Part shown: positions 50,676 to 60,600 of the stretch, one piece after another | Numbering within the stretch: the first letter of the stretch is position 1 | Layout: every line of letters begins with the position of its first letter | Origin: Paenibacillus planticolens | GTDB taxonomy: Bacteria > Bacillota > Bacilli > Paenibacillales > NBRC-103111 | Direction: 5' to 3' | DNA: 64,000 nt | NCBI RefSeq assembly: GCF_013141725.1 | Contig: NZ_WHNZ01000015.1 | Span: 62,001-126,000, forward strand | Notes under the pieces: model-generated | The model's database searches: none | Seen by the model: the letters and a program-made list of their open reading frames with translations, nothing else | What the model was told of the DNA's origin: nothing | Position numbers and translations under genes: made by a program

Positions 50676-51459
50676 CGCGCTCCACTCTCCTTCCCAGATA
50701 AACTTCGGCGACCTTCTCGTCGTTCTGAATGTCCTGCATCGTGCCTTCGCGAAGGACGGTGCCTTCATGTAGCACCGTGACCGTTTTGGCAAATTGACGA
50801 ACGAACGCCATATCGTGTTCGACCACGATGATCGTTTGGTTGGCCGCGATTTGATGTAGAAGCTCGCCGGTCTTCTCCGTTTCGCTATCGGTCATTCCCG
50901 CAGCCGGCTCGTCAAGGAGCAGGAGATCAGGCTCCTGCATGAGCAGCATACCAATTTCAAGCCACTGCTTCTCCCCGTGAGAAAGGGAGCCGGCTCGTTC
51001 TTTGGCTTTGTGCTGCAGTCCGATCATGGCCAGCCTTTGGTGCAAGCGATCCCGCTGCTCGCTTGTCGTCTTGGCCCATAGGGCGCTAAGCAGGCCGCGC
51101 TTTTGTTTCATCGACAAAGCCAGATTTTCAAATACGGTTAAGGTTGAAAAGACAGATGGCGCCTGGAACTTCCGTCCAATGCCAAGCTGTGCGATTTGAT
51201 GCTCCTGATGCTTGGCAAGATCAATAGAATCCTTGAAGTAGACATGGCCCAGCGAAGGCTTTACCTTCCCGCAAATGACATCCAGAAGCGTTGTTTTACC
51301 GGCTCCGTTTGGGCCAATGAGAAACCGAAGTTCTCCGTATGCCAAGGAAAAGTCCAGATTGCGCAAAGCTTTGAATCCGTCGAAGCTTACCTCAAGTCCT
51401 TTTACGCTCAGTATAGTTGCTCCGGGTACAGGTTGTTGCTCTGCTAATTGTCCGAGCAT
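50668..51459 (-). CDS. urtD: Urea ABC transporter ATP-binding subunit UrtD
   Basis: A 263-residue LivG-type ATPase with Walker A FLIGPNGAGKTTLLDVICG, the switch FQAPSVFSTLTVFENL, signature LSHGEKQWLEIGMLL and Walker B LLLLDEPAAGMTDSE. The LSHGEKQWLEIGM variant distinguishes UrtD from amino-acid LivG. AAGGAGGA precedes ATG 51459. It works with UrtE on the UrtB-UrtC channel. Confidence 0.95.
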   Translation of the reverse strand: MLGQLAEQQPVPGATILSVKGLEVSFDGFKALRNLDFSLAYGELRFLIGPNGAGKTTLLDVICGKVKPSLGHVYFKDSIDLAKHQEHQIAQLGIGRKFQAPSVFSTLTVFENLALSMKQKRGLLSALWAKTTSEQRDRLHQRLAMIGLQHKAKERAGSLSHGEKQWLEIGMLLMQEPDLLLLDEPAAGMTDSETEKTGELLHQIAANQTIIVVEHDMAFVRQFAKTVTVLHEGTVLREGTMQDIQNDEKVAEVYLGRRVERGA

Positions 51460-51504
51460 GGGATGTTCCTCCTTCTTTGTTCATCAACAAATTGTTCTGA
51501 ATGG

Positions 51505-52581
51505 CTATCTGGCTTCTTGCGAGGAAGAAATCGGCTTAGGCAGCAGGGGCTTCTTCCAATTAGCCGTGTAATGGGCAATCGTGCCGACAATGCCTTTGGG
51601 CAGCAGAAGCACGACAATGATGAACATGGCGCCGAGCATGATGGGCCACCAGGCCGGATAGGCTTCACTGAATGTGGTTTTGGCTGCGTTGGTTACCAAT
51701 GCCCCGAGAACAGCGCCTCCGATCGTGGAGCGCCCGCCGATGGCGACCCAAAGCACCATTTCAATCGAGGGGACAATCCCCATCTGCGCAGGGGAGATGA
51801 TCCCTTCTTGCAGGATGAAGAGCACGCCGGCCAGTCCGGCCAATCCTGCGGATACGCAGTATATGAATACTTTGTACGTTACGGGATTGTATCCGATGAA
51901 GCGTACGCGATTCTCTCCGTCGCGAATGGCGGTGAGAATGTTGCCCATGCGGCTGCTAACGAGCAGGGTGCAGAGAAGCAGGACGACGAAAACCACGGCT
52001 AAGGTGAGATAGAAAAAGAACAGCTTCGTTGACTGTGCTTGCAAGTTTAGGCCTAAAAAAGAATCAAAGTTGGTGAGCCCGTTGGTTCCTCCCGTGTATC
52101 CTTGCTGGCCGACAAACAGCGTAACCGTAATAATGACAAGCGCTTGTGACAAGATGGAGAAGAAGGCCCCCTTAATTCGGTTGCGGAACGTAAAATAGCC
52201 TAGAATGAAGGCGACAATCATAGGTATGATGAGGGCTAACAGAAAGGCTGCTCCTGCCCAGTGAAAAGGAATCCAGAACCAGGGCAAGCTTTCTACGCCG
52301 CTCCAGGACATGAAATCAGGCAGCTGACCGGGACTCGCGGCGAGCTTCAGATGCATGGCCATACAGTAGGCGCCAAGTCCGAAATAAACGCCGTGGCCGA
52401 GACTCAAAATGCCGGTGTAGCCCCAAATGAGGTCAATGCCCATGGCAATAATGGCATAAGCGAGAAACTTACCGAGAAGCGACAGGCGGAAATCGGACAA
52501 ATACAGCGGCGCTAATGCCATCGCGACCAAAAAAACGGTATAAACCAGCAGTTTCATCTTGGATTTTCCGGCTAAGAGCAT
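51505..52581 (-). CDS. urtC: Urea ABC transporter permease UrtC
   Basis: A 358-residue LivM-type permease with about ten transmembrane segments. YAIIAMGIDLIWGYTGILSLGHGVYFGLGAYCMAMHL and IRDGENRVRFIGYNPVTYKVFIYCVSAGLAGLAG are characteristic. I chose ATG 52581 with GGAAGTGG about 8 bases upstream over an in-frame GTG at 52593 within that site. It pairs with UrtB. Confidence 0.93.
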   Translation of the reverse strand: MLLAGKSKMKLLVYTVFLVAMALAPLYLSDFRLSLLGKFLAYAIIAMGIDLIWGYTGILSLGHGVYFGLGAYCMAMHLKLAASPGQLPDFMSWSGVESLPWFWIPFHWAGAAFLLALIIPMIVAFILGYFTFRNRIKGAFFSILSQALVIITVTLFVGQQGYTGGTNGLTNFDSFLGLNLQAQSTKLFFFYLTLAVVFVVLLLCTLLVSSRMGNILTAIRDGENRVRFIGYNPVTYKVFIYCVSAGLAGLAGVLFILQEGIISPAQMGIVPSIEMVLWVAIGGRSTIGGAVLGALVTNAAKTTFSEAYPAWWPIMLGAMFIIVVLLLPKGIVGTIAHYTANWKKPLLPKPISSSQEAR

Positions 52582-52602
52582 GGAAGAGGCCACTTCCTTT
52601 CT

Positions 52603-53508
52603 TCAGTCTAGGGATCTTGAACGGATCGTCACAAGTCCCATCGGTTTCCATTGCAGGAAGGCGATGATGAGTGTGAAGACGAGTACTTTCCCAAGCGTAG
52701 CGCTTGTCGTATATTCAAGGGCTGTATTGAAAACGCCGATCCCCAAGGCTCCGGCAACGGTGCCGATCAGCTTCCCGATTCCGCCAAGCACAACAACCAT
52801 GAAGGCGTCCACGATATAGTAAGTGCCTATCGTCGGTCCGATAGGTCCAACGAGCGTTAAGGCGCATCCGGCAATGCCGGCCATAGCGGAGCCGAAGGCG
52901 AAGGATTGCGCATCGACTCTGCGTGTCGAAATACCGAGGCAGGCAGCCATTTGGCGATTCTGCATGACGGCTCTCATCCGCCTGCCGCCGGCAGAGTGGT
53001 ATAAGTACATATAGATGACGAAGATGCATAGGGCGACCAGGGCGATCATGAAGAGCCGCTTGTATGGAAGGATAAGATCAGCCGTGAGATGAAGTCCGCC
53101 TTCCAGCCAATCGGGAGCTTTCACCGCGACATTGGGTGCGCCGAAGATGGATCTGGCAACCTGCTGTAAAGCTAAGCTGACGCCCCAAGTTGCTAGCAGG
53201 CTGTCTAACGGTCTGCCGTACATGAACCGGATAAGGCACACTTCCAGCAGCCAACCGATGAGAAAGGCGACGGCAAAGGCGACGGCGAGAGAAACGATAA
53301 AATACCAGCCGAAAGCCGAGGCAGGCAGAAATTTCTGGAACCAGTGCTGGACCAGATAGGCCATGTAAGCTCCGATCATAATAAATTCGCCGTGGGCCAT
53401 GTTCATGACATTCATAAGGCCGAATGTAATGGCGAGCCCGATGGCGATCAGGAGCAGGATGGAGCTTAGGCTCAGGCCGTTGAATAATTGAAGCAGCAGC
53501 AGACTCAT
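52603..53508 (-). CDS. urtB: Urea ABC transporter permease UrtB
   Basis: A 301-residue LivH-type permease with NVMNMAHGEFIMIGAYMAYLVQ, LLATWGVSLALQQVARSIFGAPNV and VDAFMVVVLGGIGKLIGTVAGA. The long periplasmic domain present in some Gram-negative UrtB proteins is absent. A hairpin lies in the gap between urtA and this gene, which probably gives more binding protein than permease. Confidence 0.94.
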   Translation of the reverse strand: MSLLLLQLFNGLSLSSILLLIAIGLAITFGLMNVMNMAHGEFIMIGAYMAYLVQHWFQKFLPASAFGWYFIVSLAVAFAVAFLIGWLLEVCLIRFMYGRPLDSLLATWGVSLALQQVARSIFGAPNVAVKAPDWLEGGLHLTADLILPYKRLFMIALVALCIFVIYMYLYHSAGGRRMRAVMQNRQMAACLGISTRRVDAQSFAFGSAMAGIAGCALTLVGPIGPTIGTYYIVDAFMVVVLGGIGKLIGTVAGALGIGVFNTALEYTTSATLGKVLVFTLIIAFLQWKPMGLVTIRSRSLD

Positions 53509-53551
53509 GGCATTGCTTCCCCCCTAATGAACCCCGAGTGAAATAAGGAAA

Positions 53552-53578
53552 CCCAGGACTGCCGCAAGGCGGTCCTGG
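53552..53578 (-). terminator. Intra-operon hairpin between urtA and urtB
   Basis: CCAGGACTGCC and GGCGGTCCTGG form a nearly perfect stem with loop GCAA. On the minus strand only GTTTCC follows, so partial termination or 3'-end protection of the urtA message is more likely than full termination. Confidence 0.7.
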
Positions 53579-53595
53579 CTTCAAGAACGAGATCT

Positions 53596-54873
53596 TTATT
53601 TCTTGGTTACTTCGGCTCCCCACGGGTACGTTTTGAGGAAAGGATCGGGCTTCAGCGCTTGACCGGAATTCCATACTTCTTTAATTTGCCCGTCAGCGCC
53701 AATTTGGCCGATACGCGCTGTTTTGGAAATATGCTGGTTCTCTCCGTCAATCGTGACTTTGCCTTCCGGTGAATTCCACTCGATGCCTTTGGCGGCGGCT
53801 TTTACTTTCTCTACATCGAAGGAGCCTGCTTTTTTGACGGCCTCAGCCCAGAGGTACACAGCTGTATAACCGGCTTCGATCGGATCATCGGTCACGCGGT
53901 CTTTGCCATATTTCGCTTTGTAGGCGGCGACGAATTTCTTATTCTCCGGCGTATCCGTTGTTTGATAGTAATTCCAAGCTGTATAGTGTCCATCTAGAAC
54001 TGAGGCTCCGATCCCGCGAACCTCTTCCTCGGCGATACTGACAGACATGGTTGTTAAGTCTTTGGCACTGATGCCTGCGTCTTTCAATTGCTTGAAGAAG
54101 GCTACGTTGCTGTCGCCGTTCAGCGTGTTGAAAACAACATCCGGCTTCTCTTTTTTGATTTTGCTAATAATCGTATTGTAATCGGTGTGTCCGAGCGGAG
54201 TGTACTCTTCTGCGACAAGCGTACCGCCTTCGGCTTTCAGCTGCTCTTTAATAATTTTGTTGGCTGTTCTCGGGAAGACGTAGTCAGAGCCAAGGAGGTA
54301 GAATTTCTTGCCTTTGTTTTGGAGGAGCCAAGTTACTGCGGGGATAATTTGCTGGTTCGTTGTTGCGCCTATGTAGAAAATGCTAGGAGAGGATTCAATA
54401 CCTTCATATTGAACCGGATACCACAGCAGTCCTTTGTTTTGCTCGACGACCGGAAGAACCGCTTTGCGGCTGGCAGATGTCCAGCAACCGAAGATTGTGA
54501 CAACACTGTCCTTCTGCAGCAACTTCTTAGTTTTCTCTGCAAAAGTAGGCCAATCGGATGCGCCGTCTTCAATGACGGGCTTAAGTTTCTTGCCTAAGAG
54601 TCCCCCAGCTGCATTGATTTCATCAATCGCCATCAGCTCCGCATCTCTTACCGATACTTCACTGATGGACATCGTGCCCGTCAGAGAGTGAAGAATACCA
54701 ACAGGTACAGTCTCATCCTTCGACTCCGCTTTTACTTCTGCCGCCTTAGTTGCCATAGGTGTAGTTGTTGCAGTGGATGCAGTAGGCTCCGACTTTGCAC
54801 AGCCAGCTATGACCAATATCAAGGCCATGCTTAAAGCGGCTGTGAGTTTCCCTTTGTTTCTTAGCTCTCTCAT
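53596..54873 (-). CDS. urtA: Urea ABC transporter substrate-binding lipoprotein UrtA
   Basis: A 425-residue lipoprotein with signal peptide and lipobox LVIAGCAKS, a Ala/Thr/Glu linker and the UrtA body: [73 protein letters not shown], and [19 protein letters not shown]. The WTSASRKAV and LWYPVQYEG segments separate urea from branched-chain amino-acid binding proteins. I chose ATG 54873 after GGAAGGAAA. First gene of the operon, divergent from urease. Confidence 0.95.
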   Translation of the reverse strand: MRELRNKGKLTAALSMALILVIAGCAKSEPTASTATTTPMATKAAEVKAESKDETVPVGILHSLTGTMSISEVSVRDAELMAIDEINAAGGLLGKKLKPVIEDGASDWPTFAEKTKKLLQKDSVVTIFGCWTSASRKAVLPVVEQNKGLLWYPVQYEGIESSPSIFYIGATTNQQIIPAVTWLLQNKGKKFYLLGSDYVFPRTANKIIKEQLKAEGGTLVAEEYTPLGHTDYNTIISKIKKEKPDVVFNTLNGDSNVAFFKQLKDAGISAKDLTTMSVSIAEEEVRGIGASVLDGHYTAWNYYQTTDTPENKKFVAAYKAKYGKDRVTDDPIEAGYTAVYLWAEAVKKAGSFDVEKVKAAAKGIEWNSPEGKVTIDGENQHISKTARIGQIGADGQIKEVWNSGQALKPDPFLKTYPWGAEVTKK

Positions 54874-54919
54874 TTTCCTTCCCACTCCCTTACTTAACAA
54901 GATTTGGATTACACCGCCT

Positions 54920-54960
54920 ATGATAAAGTGGGCAAAAGGATTATGTCAATGTATATGACA
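54920..54960 (-). promoter_or_regulatory. urtA promoter overlapped by a GlnR/TnrA-type box
   Basis: On the minus strand TTGACA, 18-base spacer, TATCAT (-10 at 54920-54925). TGTCA-N7-TGACA at 54944-54960 exactly fits the TGTNAN7TNACA consensus of Bacillus GlnR/TnrA sites and covers the -35 box. Confidence 0.72.
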
Positions 54961-55059
54961 TGAATCGGTTTTAATTTGTTATCCATGCACAGAGAAATGC
55001 TGAATCTTTGTTTGAAATGTGCAAATCAGAAATTTTCCAGCGATTTTTTTCGTGATTGA

Positions 55060-55112
55060 TGTCACTATATATGACATATAAGATTTACAATCATAAAATA
55101 CCCGAATATAAT
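55060..55112 (+). promoter_or_regulatory. ureA promoter with upstream GlnR/TnrA-type box
   Basis: TGTCA-N7-TGACA (55060-55076) fits the GlnR/TnrA consensus exactly. TTTACA (55084-55089), 17-base spacer, TATAAT (55107-55112) is the promoter. The box is centred about 51 bases before the expected start, the position used by TnrA/GlnR when activating. Confidence 0.78.
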
Positions 55113-55156
55113 GAGTGTAAAGGATTAACATTATTCGGTTTTGAAGAGGTGATCAT

Positions 55157-55459
55157 GTGCATTTAACTGAGCGTGAGAAAGAAAAGCTCCTCATTACAGT
55201 AGCCGCAGACTTGGCGCGGCGAAGGCTGAACAGAGGCGTAAAGCTGAATTATCCCGAGAGCATCGCATTGATCACATCTGAGATTATGGAAGGCGCAAGA
55301 GACGGCATGACGGTAGCTCAGTTGATGGCCTTCGGTACGACTATTTTGAGAGCAGAGCAGGTCATGGAAGGCGTTCCTCAAATGATTCATGAGGTTCAGG
55401 TAGAAGCTACGTTCCCGGATGGCACCAAACTGGTGACCGTTCACGAACCCATTACCTAA
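55157..55459 (+). CDS. ureA: Urease gamma subunit
   Basis: A 100-residue subunit beginning [13 protein letters not shown], with [28 protein letters not shown] typical of UreA. Starts at GTG 55157 after AGAGGTGA; the ATG two bases upstream is out of frame. It builds the outer part of the (alpha-beta-gamma) trimer that hydrolyses urea to ammonia and carbamate. First gene of the ureABCFGD operon. Confidence 0.96.
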   Translation: MHLTEREKEKLLITVAADLARRRLNRGVKLNYPESIALITSEIMEGARDGMTVAQLMAFGTTILRAEQVMEGVPQMIHEVQVEATFPDGTKLVTVHEPIT

Positions 55460-55492
55460 TGAAGGACACGATGAATCGAAAGGGGCGAGAAG

Positions 55493-55876
55493 ATGGTTCC
55501 GGGAGAATACCGAATAAGCAAGGGCAGCATCGAAATGAATACAGGAAGACAAACCGTGGAGATCATTGTCACGAATACAGGCGATCGTCCGGTTCAGGTG
55601 GGATCGCATTTTCACTTTTTTGAAGTGAACCGGGCGTTGGCATTTCCGAGAGAGCTTGCCTTCGGTATGCGTTTGGATATTCCCGCAGGAACGGCGGTCC
55701 GATTCGAACCCGGCGAGCAAAAGCCGGTTCAATTGGTCGAGTTGGGCGGGGCCAAACGATCTTATGGGCTCAACAACTTGACCAGGGGCCCCGCACTTAA
55801 AGACCGGATGCCGGATGAGACGCGAGAAAGATGGCAGGCATGGGAGGGAAAAGCGGATGAGTCAAATAGACCGTAA
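55493..55876 (+). CDS. ureB: Urease beta subunit
   Basis: A 127-residue subunit with [55 protein letters not shown], the conserved UreB core. AAAGGGGCGAGA precedes the ATG. It overlaps ureC by 20 bases. Confidence 0.97.
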   Translation: MVPGEYRISKGSIEMNTGRQTVEIIVTNTGDRPVQVGSHFHFFEVNRALAFPRELAFGMRLDIPAGTAVRFEPGEQKPVQLVELGGAKRSYGLNNLTRGPALKDRMPDETRERWQAWEGKADESNRP

Positions 55877-57572
55877 GAACTACGCTCTCATGTTCGGACC
55901 TACGACAGGCGATGCCATTCGATTGGCCGATACTGAGCTCTGGGCGCAGATTGAGCATGATTACACAGTCTACGGAGACGAATGCAAATTCGGCGGAGGC
56001 AAAGTGATACGGGATGGGATGGGACAATCCAGCGGCGCCACCCGGGATCAAGGCGTGCTGGACACACTGATCACGAATGCTGTCATTATTGATCATTGGG
56101 GCATCGTGAAAGGCGATATCGGGATTAAGGATGGACATATCGTCGGCATCGGCAAAGCAGGCAATCCGGATATTATGGATGGCGTGCATCCGAATCTGAT
56201 TGTCGGAGCAAGCACGGAGGTCATCGCCGGCGAGGGGAAAATCGTGACGGCCGGGGGAATCGATGCCCACATCCATTACATCTGCCCGCAGCAAATCGAA
56301 ACAGCGTTGTCCTCCGGAGTGACGACGATGATAGGCGGCGGTACAGGACCGGCGACAGGCACGAATGCAACAACGTGTACGCCCGGTGCTTGGCACATGC
56401 AGCGCATGCTGGAAGCTGCGGAAGCTTTTCCGATGAATTTGGGATTCACGGGGAAGGGCAATTCCTCATTCTTGGCACCGTTAGTTGAACAAATCGAAGC
56501 CGGCGCCATCGGCTTGAAGTTGCATGAAGATTGGGGAACAACACCGGCAGCGATCGACACGTGTCTGGAAGCGGCCGATCAATATGATGTTCAGGTTGCC
56601 ATTCATACTGACACATTAAATGAAGCGGGATTTCTGGAGGATACGCTGGCGGCCATTAAAGGTCGTACCATTCACACGTATCATACAGAGGGAGCGGGCG
56701 GAGGGCATGCGCCGGATATTATTCGCGCAGCTGCCGAAGAGAATGTCCTGCCGTCTTCGACCAACCCGACGCGGCCGTACACGATCAATACCATTGAGGA
56801 GCATTTGGATATGCTCATGGTCTGCCATCATTTGGACAGCCGGATTCCGGAAGATGTAGCTTTCGCTGATTCGCGGATACGGCCAGAAACGATTGCCGTG
56901 GAGGATATTCTGCATGATCTCGGCGTGTTCAGCATGCTGAGCTCGGACTCCCAAGCCATGGGCCGGGTTGGCGAGGTGATCATTCGCACTTGGCAAACGG
57001 CGGATAAAATGAAGAAACAACGGGGGCCGCTGGCACCGGATACTGCAGAGGGCGACAATTTCCGCATCAAGCGGTACATTGCTAAGTATACGATTAACCC
57101 TGCGATTACGCATGGTGTATCGCATCTGGTTGGTTCTATCGAGCCGGGGAAGTTCGCCGATTTGGTCGTTTGGAGCCCGATGTTTTTCGGGGTTAAACCG
57201 GATTTGGTGCTCAAGGGCGGCAGCATTGCCTATGCGCAAATGGGCGATCCGAATGCCTCCATTCCAACGCCGCAGCCGGTATTCGGCCGGCCGATGTTTG
57301 CGGCTTTCGGCAAGGCATTGACACAAAGCTCGATTACGTTCGTTTCCCAAGCAGCTTTGGACAAGGGCATAGCGGAGAAGCTGGGGTTGCAAAAGCGGAT
57401 TGAACCTGTGAAAGGCTGCCGCGCTGTTTCGAAAAAAGACATGATTCATAACAATGGCACACCGACTATAGAAGTAAATCCGGAAACCTATGAAGTCAAA
57501 GTGGACGGGGAAGCCATTACGTGCGAGCCGGCGACGGAGCTGCCGATGGCGCAATTATATTTCTTATTTTAA
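55857..57572 (+). CDS. ureC: Urease alpha (catalytic) subunit
   Basis: A 571-residue nickel amidohydrolase with all active-site residues visible: His138 and His140 (AHIHYI), the lysine to be carbamylated at 221 (GLKLHEDWG), His250 (IHTD), His276 (HTYHTEG) and Asp364 (SSDSQ); the flap segment [13 protein letters not shown] is intact. The offset of 4 from Klebsiella numbering is constant. ATG 55857 follows GGAGGGAAAAGCGG. The enzyme should be active once nickel is loaded. Confidence 0.98.
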   Translation: MSQIDRKNYALMFGPTTGDAIRLADTELWAQIEHDYTVYGDECKFGGGKVIRDGMGQSSGATRDQGVLDTLITNAVIIDHWGIVKGDIGIKDGHIVGIGKAGNPDIMDGVHPNLIVGASTEVIAGEGKIVTAGGIDAHIHYICPQQIETALSSGVTTMIGGGTGPATGTNATTCTPGAWHMQRMLEAAEAFPMNLGFTGKGNSSFLAPLVEQIEAGAIGLKLHEDWGTTPAAIDTCLEAADQYDVQVAIHTDTLNEAGFLEDTLAAIKGRTIHTYHTEGAGGGHAPDIIRAAAEENVLPSSTNPTRPYTINTIEEHLDMLMVCHHLDSRIPEDVAFADSRIRPETIAVEDILHDLGVFSMLSSDSQAMGRVGEVIIRTWQTADKMKKQRGPLAPDTAEGDNFRIKRYIAKYTINPAITHGVSHLVGSIEPGKFADLVVWSPMFFGVKPDLVLKGGSIAYAQMGDPNASIPTPQPVFGRPMFAAFGKALTQSSITFVSQAALDKGIAEKLGLQKRIEPVKGCRAVSKKDMIHNNGTPTIEVNPETYEVKVDGEAITCEPATELPMAQLYFLF

Positions 57573-57590
57573 AACATGCAGGTGATGAAC

Positions 57591-58325
57591 ATGGATGGAA
57601 TGGAAGCAGGAACAACTGCACACCAAGCGGAAAAATCCTCGGGGTTTCACTGGCTTGCTTACCAGCAGCTGCTGGATTCGGCTTTGCCGATCGGGGGCTT
57701 CTCTCATTCCTTTGGCTTGGAAACACTCGTTCAGCAAGGACGGCTGGAAACTGTCGACGAGCTCGAAGCTTATATCGGCACCATGCTCCTCCACAGCTGG
57801 GCATCGGCAGATGCGATGGTGATTAAAGCGGCCTACTTGCATATACCCGAAGGGGAATGGGATCGGCTTTGGGCCCTCGACCACATGCTGCATGTGCAGC
57901 GGGTATCCAGTGAAGCGAGAAGCGGCGTTCAAAAGATGGGGCGCAGGCTGCTTCAACTATCGCGCGCCATGTACCCGGGGCTGAATTGGAAGCCCTTAGA
58001 TGAAGCAATCAAGGCCGATCGGTGCAGCGCCAATCATCCCCTTGTTCACGGATGGGTGAGCTATCACCTTGGCGTGCCGCTGGATCGGGCCGTGGAGGGA
58101 TATTTGTACAGCTGCGTGATGACTTGCATCAATAGTGCGCTCCGACTTATGTCCATGGGGCAGACTCAGGGCCAAATGCTGCTTTCCAAGGTGATTCCGC
58201 TGATCGAAAGCCAGTGGCCGCGCGTGGCACAGTTAGATCCCATGGAAGCTTACACGAATTCGCCTGCGGCAGAGCTGGCGATGATGCAGCACGAAACGCT
58301 GTATTCGCGATTATTCATGTCTTAA
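57591..58325 (+). CDS. ureF: Urease accessory protein UreF
   Basis: A 244-residue all-helical protein with LLDSALPIGGFSHSFGLETLVQ, MLHVQRVSSEARSGVQKMGRRLL and AALRLM-like C-terminal helices (INSALRLMSMGQTQGQ). UreF links UreD to UreG in the urease activation complex. I chose ATG 57591, 6 bases after AGGTG; ATG 57576 and 57585 are in frame but overlap that site. Follows ureC by 18 bases with no ureE in between. Confidence 0.94.
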   Translation: MDGMEAGTTAHQAEKSSGFHWLAYQQLLDSALPIGGFSHSFGLETLVQQGRLETVDELEAYIGTMLLHSWASADAMVIKAAYLHIPEGEWDRLWALDHMLHVQRVSSEARSGVQKMGRRLLQLSRAMYPGLNWKPLDEAIKADRCSANHPLVHGWVSYHLGVPLDRAVEGYLYSCVMTCINSALRLMSMGQTQGQMLLSKVIPLIESQWPRVAQLDPMEAYTNSPAAELAMMQHETLYSRLFMS

Positions 58326-58376
58326 TTCATACCGGGCCTGTCAAAGCGCCGCAAATTTATTCTAGGAGGAATGGCT

Positions 58377-59036
58377 ATGTGTCAAGGACAAGGTCATCAT
58401 CATCATCACTGGGAGAAGCCATCTGTCGATAGGACCCGCCCCATGCGCATTGGCATCGGGGGACCTGTAGGTTCCGGCAAAACAGCCTTGGTAGAACGTC
58501 TGGCCCGCAAGCTCAACAACCGCTACAGCATCGCGGTGATTACGAATGATATTTATACGAAGGAAGACGCCCGTATTCTTATTAGTTCCGAGGCGCTGCC
58601 AGAGGAACGTATTATCGGGGTGGAAACAGGCGGATGCCCGCATACGGCAATCCGTGAGGATGCTTCGATGAATTTTGAAGCGATTGAAGAGTTGGAGCAG
58701 CGTTTTGAGCATCTCGATATTATTTTCATCGAGAGCGGCGGCGATAACTTGGCTGCGGCATTCAGTCCGGAATTAGTGGATCGCTTCATCTATATTATTG
58801 ATGTTGCGCAAGGGGAGAAAATCCCCCGCAAAGGCGGTCCCGGCATCATGCGGTCGGATATGCTCATCATTAACAAAATCGATTTAGCCCCGTACGTAGG
58901 CGCCAGCCTGGAAGTCATGGATTCGGATACGAAGAAGATGCGCGGCGACCGTCCGTATATTTTCTCCAACTTGATGGGCGGCACTGGGCTGGACGATATC
59001 GTCACATGGGTGGAGCAGGAGTACGCCCATGCCTAG
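58377..59036 (+). CDS. ureG: Urease accessory GTPase UreG with His-rich N-terminus
   Basis: A 219-residue GTPase. [17 protein letters not shown] is the P-loop, [16 protein letters not shown] the metal-binding CPH motif and [11 protein letters not shown] the NKxD specificity motif. A stretch of five histidines precedes the P-loop, a possible nickel reservoir. UreG delivers nickel to urease using GTP. I chose ATG 58377, 7 bases after AGGAGG. It overlaps ureD by 8 bases. Confidence 0.96.
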   Translation: MCQGQGHHHHHWEKPSVDRTRPMRIGIGGPVGSGKTALVERLARKLNNRYSIAVITNDIYTKEDARILISSEALPEERIIGVETGGCPHTAIREDASMNFEAIEELEQRFEHLDIIFIESGGDNLAAAFSPELVDRFIYIIDVAQGEKIPRKGGPGIMRSDMLIINKIDLAPYVGASLEVMDSDTKKMRGDRPYIFSNLMGGTGLDDIVTWVEQEYAHA

Positions 59037-59883
59037 CGTGAGCGGGGAGATCACGGCAGCATTTGCCGTGCGCAGCGGCATTACGCAGCTCGTCCGCAAA
59101 TATCACGCCTCCCCGCTCAAAATCGCCAAGACGTTCCGCTATGAGAACGGAACGTTAACGGGTGACCAGCCCGTGGAACAGTTGGGCGTTTATATGATGG
59201 ACTGCTCCCCAGGACTGATGTCCGGGGACCATTACGAAATCAACGTGCGCCTGGAGGAGGGCGCACGTGTTTTTCTTACGAACCAATCGTTCACGAAGGT
59301 TCACCCTTCTTTAGCGCAGCAGAGCAGCTCGCAGCGCCAATCGCTGCATGTAGAAACAGGTGCGCTGCTGGAATACATCCCCGAGCCACTGATGCTGTAC
59401 AAGGATGCCCGTTTCTTCTCGGAAACGGAGCTGCATCTTGCACCAGGGGCCGCGTGCATGATTTCGGACATTCTATGTCCGGGACGAACGCAGCGCGGGG
59501 AGGTTTTTCAGTACTCGCTTTATACGAATCGTATGAAGGTATGGTATGGCACGGAGCTGATCTATTATCAGAACCAGAGGGTTGAACCCCAGACGATGCA
59601 GCTTACGGCGCCGGGGAGTTGGGAGCAGGAAACACACTTGGGTAATCTGTATGTTTTTTCAGATCGTTTGAAACAGCAGCATCTGGGTGACCTGTTGGCC
59701 CGTCTGGAGAAGCTTAATGGCATGGAAGATGTGCGTATTGGAGCCAGCCTGACTTATAAGCACGGGATGATCGTCACGGTGATGGGGAGGCATGCGTGGA
59801 AATTGCAGCATGTTCTTGCCCAAGCTTGGCATGAATTGCGCCGCAGCTTGTTAGCCTTAACCCCGTTAATGATTAATAAATAG
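59029..59883 (+). CDS. ureD: Urease accessory protein UreD (UreH)
   Basis: A 284-residue protein with [35 protein letters not shown] and [16 protein letters not shown], the conserved order of UreD/UreH. It binds apo-urease and channels nickel from UreG through UreF. The ATG overlaps the end of ureG. It is the last urease gene; a gene-free, repeat-rich region of 1.4 kb follows. Confidence 0.94.
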   Translation: MPSVSGEITAAFAVRSGITQLVRKYHASPLKIAKTFRYENGTLTGDQPVEQLGVYMMDCSPGLMSGDHYEINVRLEEGARVFLTNQSFTKVHPSLAQQSSSQRQSLHVETGALLEYIPEPLMLYKDARFFSETELHLAPGAACMISDILCPGRTQRGEVFQYSLYTNRMKVWYGTELIYYQNQRVEPQTMQLTAPGSWEQETHLGNLYVFSDRLKQQHLGDLLARLEKLNGMEDVRIGASLTYKHGMIVTVMGRHAWKLQHVLAQAWHELRRSLLALTPLMINK

Positions 59884-60327
59884 CTGTTGGGGGAGTCCTC
59901 CATGTTAGGGAGTCAAAAGCTTTGGGAGGCTGCTTGCTCAGCCGGTCGAATTGGTGTTAGCGCAGTCTTTGTCTTCGCCAACGGACAGAGTGGCCCTTAT
60001 TCGATGGATAAGGACTCTTCGAACATGTAACGGACATCAACGCTGTTACTTGCTCACTTGGGGACTGATTATGTCCCGAAATCGGCAAATAAAGTCTCTG
60101 GTGTCCTTTAGCAGAGAGACGCGACGCTTTTCACGAATATAACGGCCGCTGTGTCCGAAGCGTGATGCGACTCAGGATTCCTTCACCTCGTATTTCCACG
60201 AGCAAAAAACTCCCCCGCACTTGAAACCGCCCACCCGTACGAAATATGACAAATTCAAGAAACACGATTTCAAGCCCCATATCCAACTCCCTCCTCATGC
60301 TCGAACGTATGGGTTTAGCCAAAGAGG
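59884..60327 (+). other. Gene-free stretch after ureD
   Basis: No reading frame here has a convincing start or recognisable protein. Short hairpin-forming segments occur (for example GGCTG-CTTGCT-CAGCC near 59930) but no clear terminator with a T-run. The stretch ACGGACATCAACGCTGTTAC resembles relic intergenic repeats, without an identified second copy in the window. Confidence 0.4.
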
Positions 60328-60580
60328 CTGTTTCCAGTCATTTCTATGACTTGTGGGACAGCCTTTTGTGCAGTTATGCTACTGTGGTCATAATAAAGGA
60401 AAAATTCCCCTCTAATTTGACTCCAGAAGCTTGTCAGATTCATTTAGCCGGAAAAACTCCAACTATTTGCACCAATTTCATGAGAATTTACTGAATCCGG
60501 TCAAATTAACGGGAGTTTTTCCTTCTATATTCTCTGCGAGGTCATCTTTCGAGCAATTTAGAGGGAGATTCTCCAGTTAG
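60328..60580 (+). repeat. About 250-bp dispersed repeat, copy B
   Basis: Matches the complement of 46011-46262 along its length. It begins with a hairpin (GGCTGT...GTCAT/ATGAC...GACAGCC, 60328-60366) followed by TTTTG, which can act as a terminator. Open frames across both copies look alike only because the DNA is repeated; similarity runs past their stop codons. Confidence 0.8.
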
Positions 60581-60600
60581 TGTACCACGCCTCGTTTTTC

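Noticed and set aside
56616..57554. Long minus-strand frame (312 codons) inside ureC
   Set aside because: It is the codon-bias shadow of ureC; it is rich in Arg/His and has no protein-like pattern.
60246..60494. Plus-strand frame over repeat copy B
   Set aside because: Lies within the repeat and its hairpin; no ribosome-binding site.
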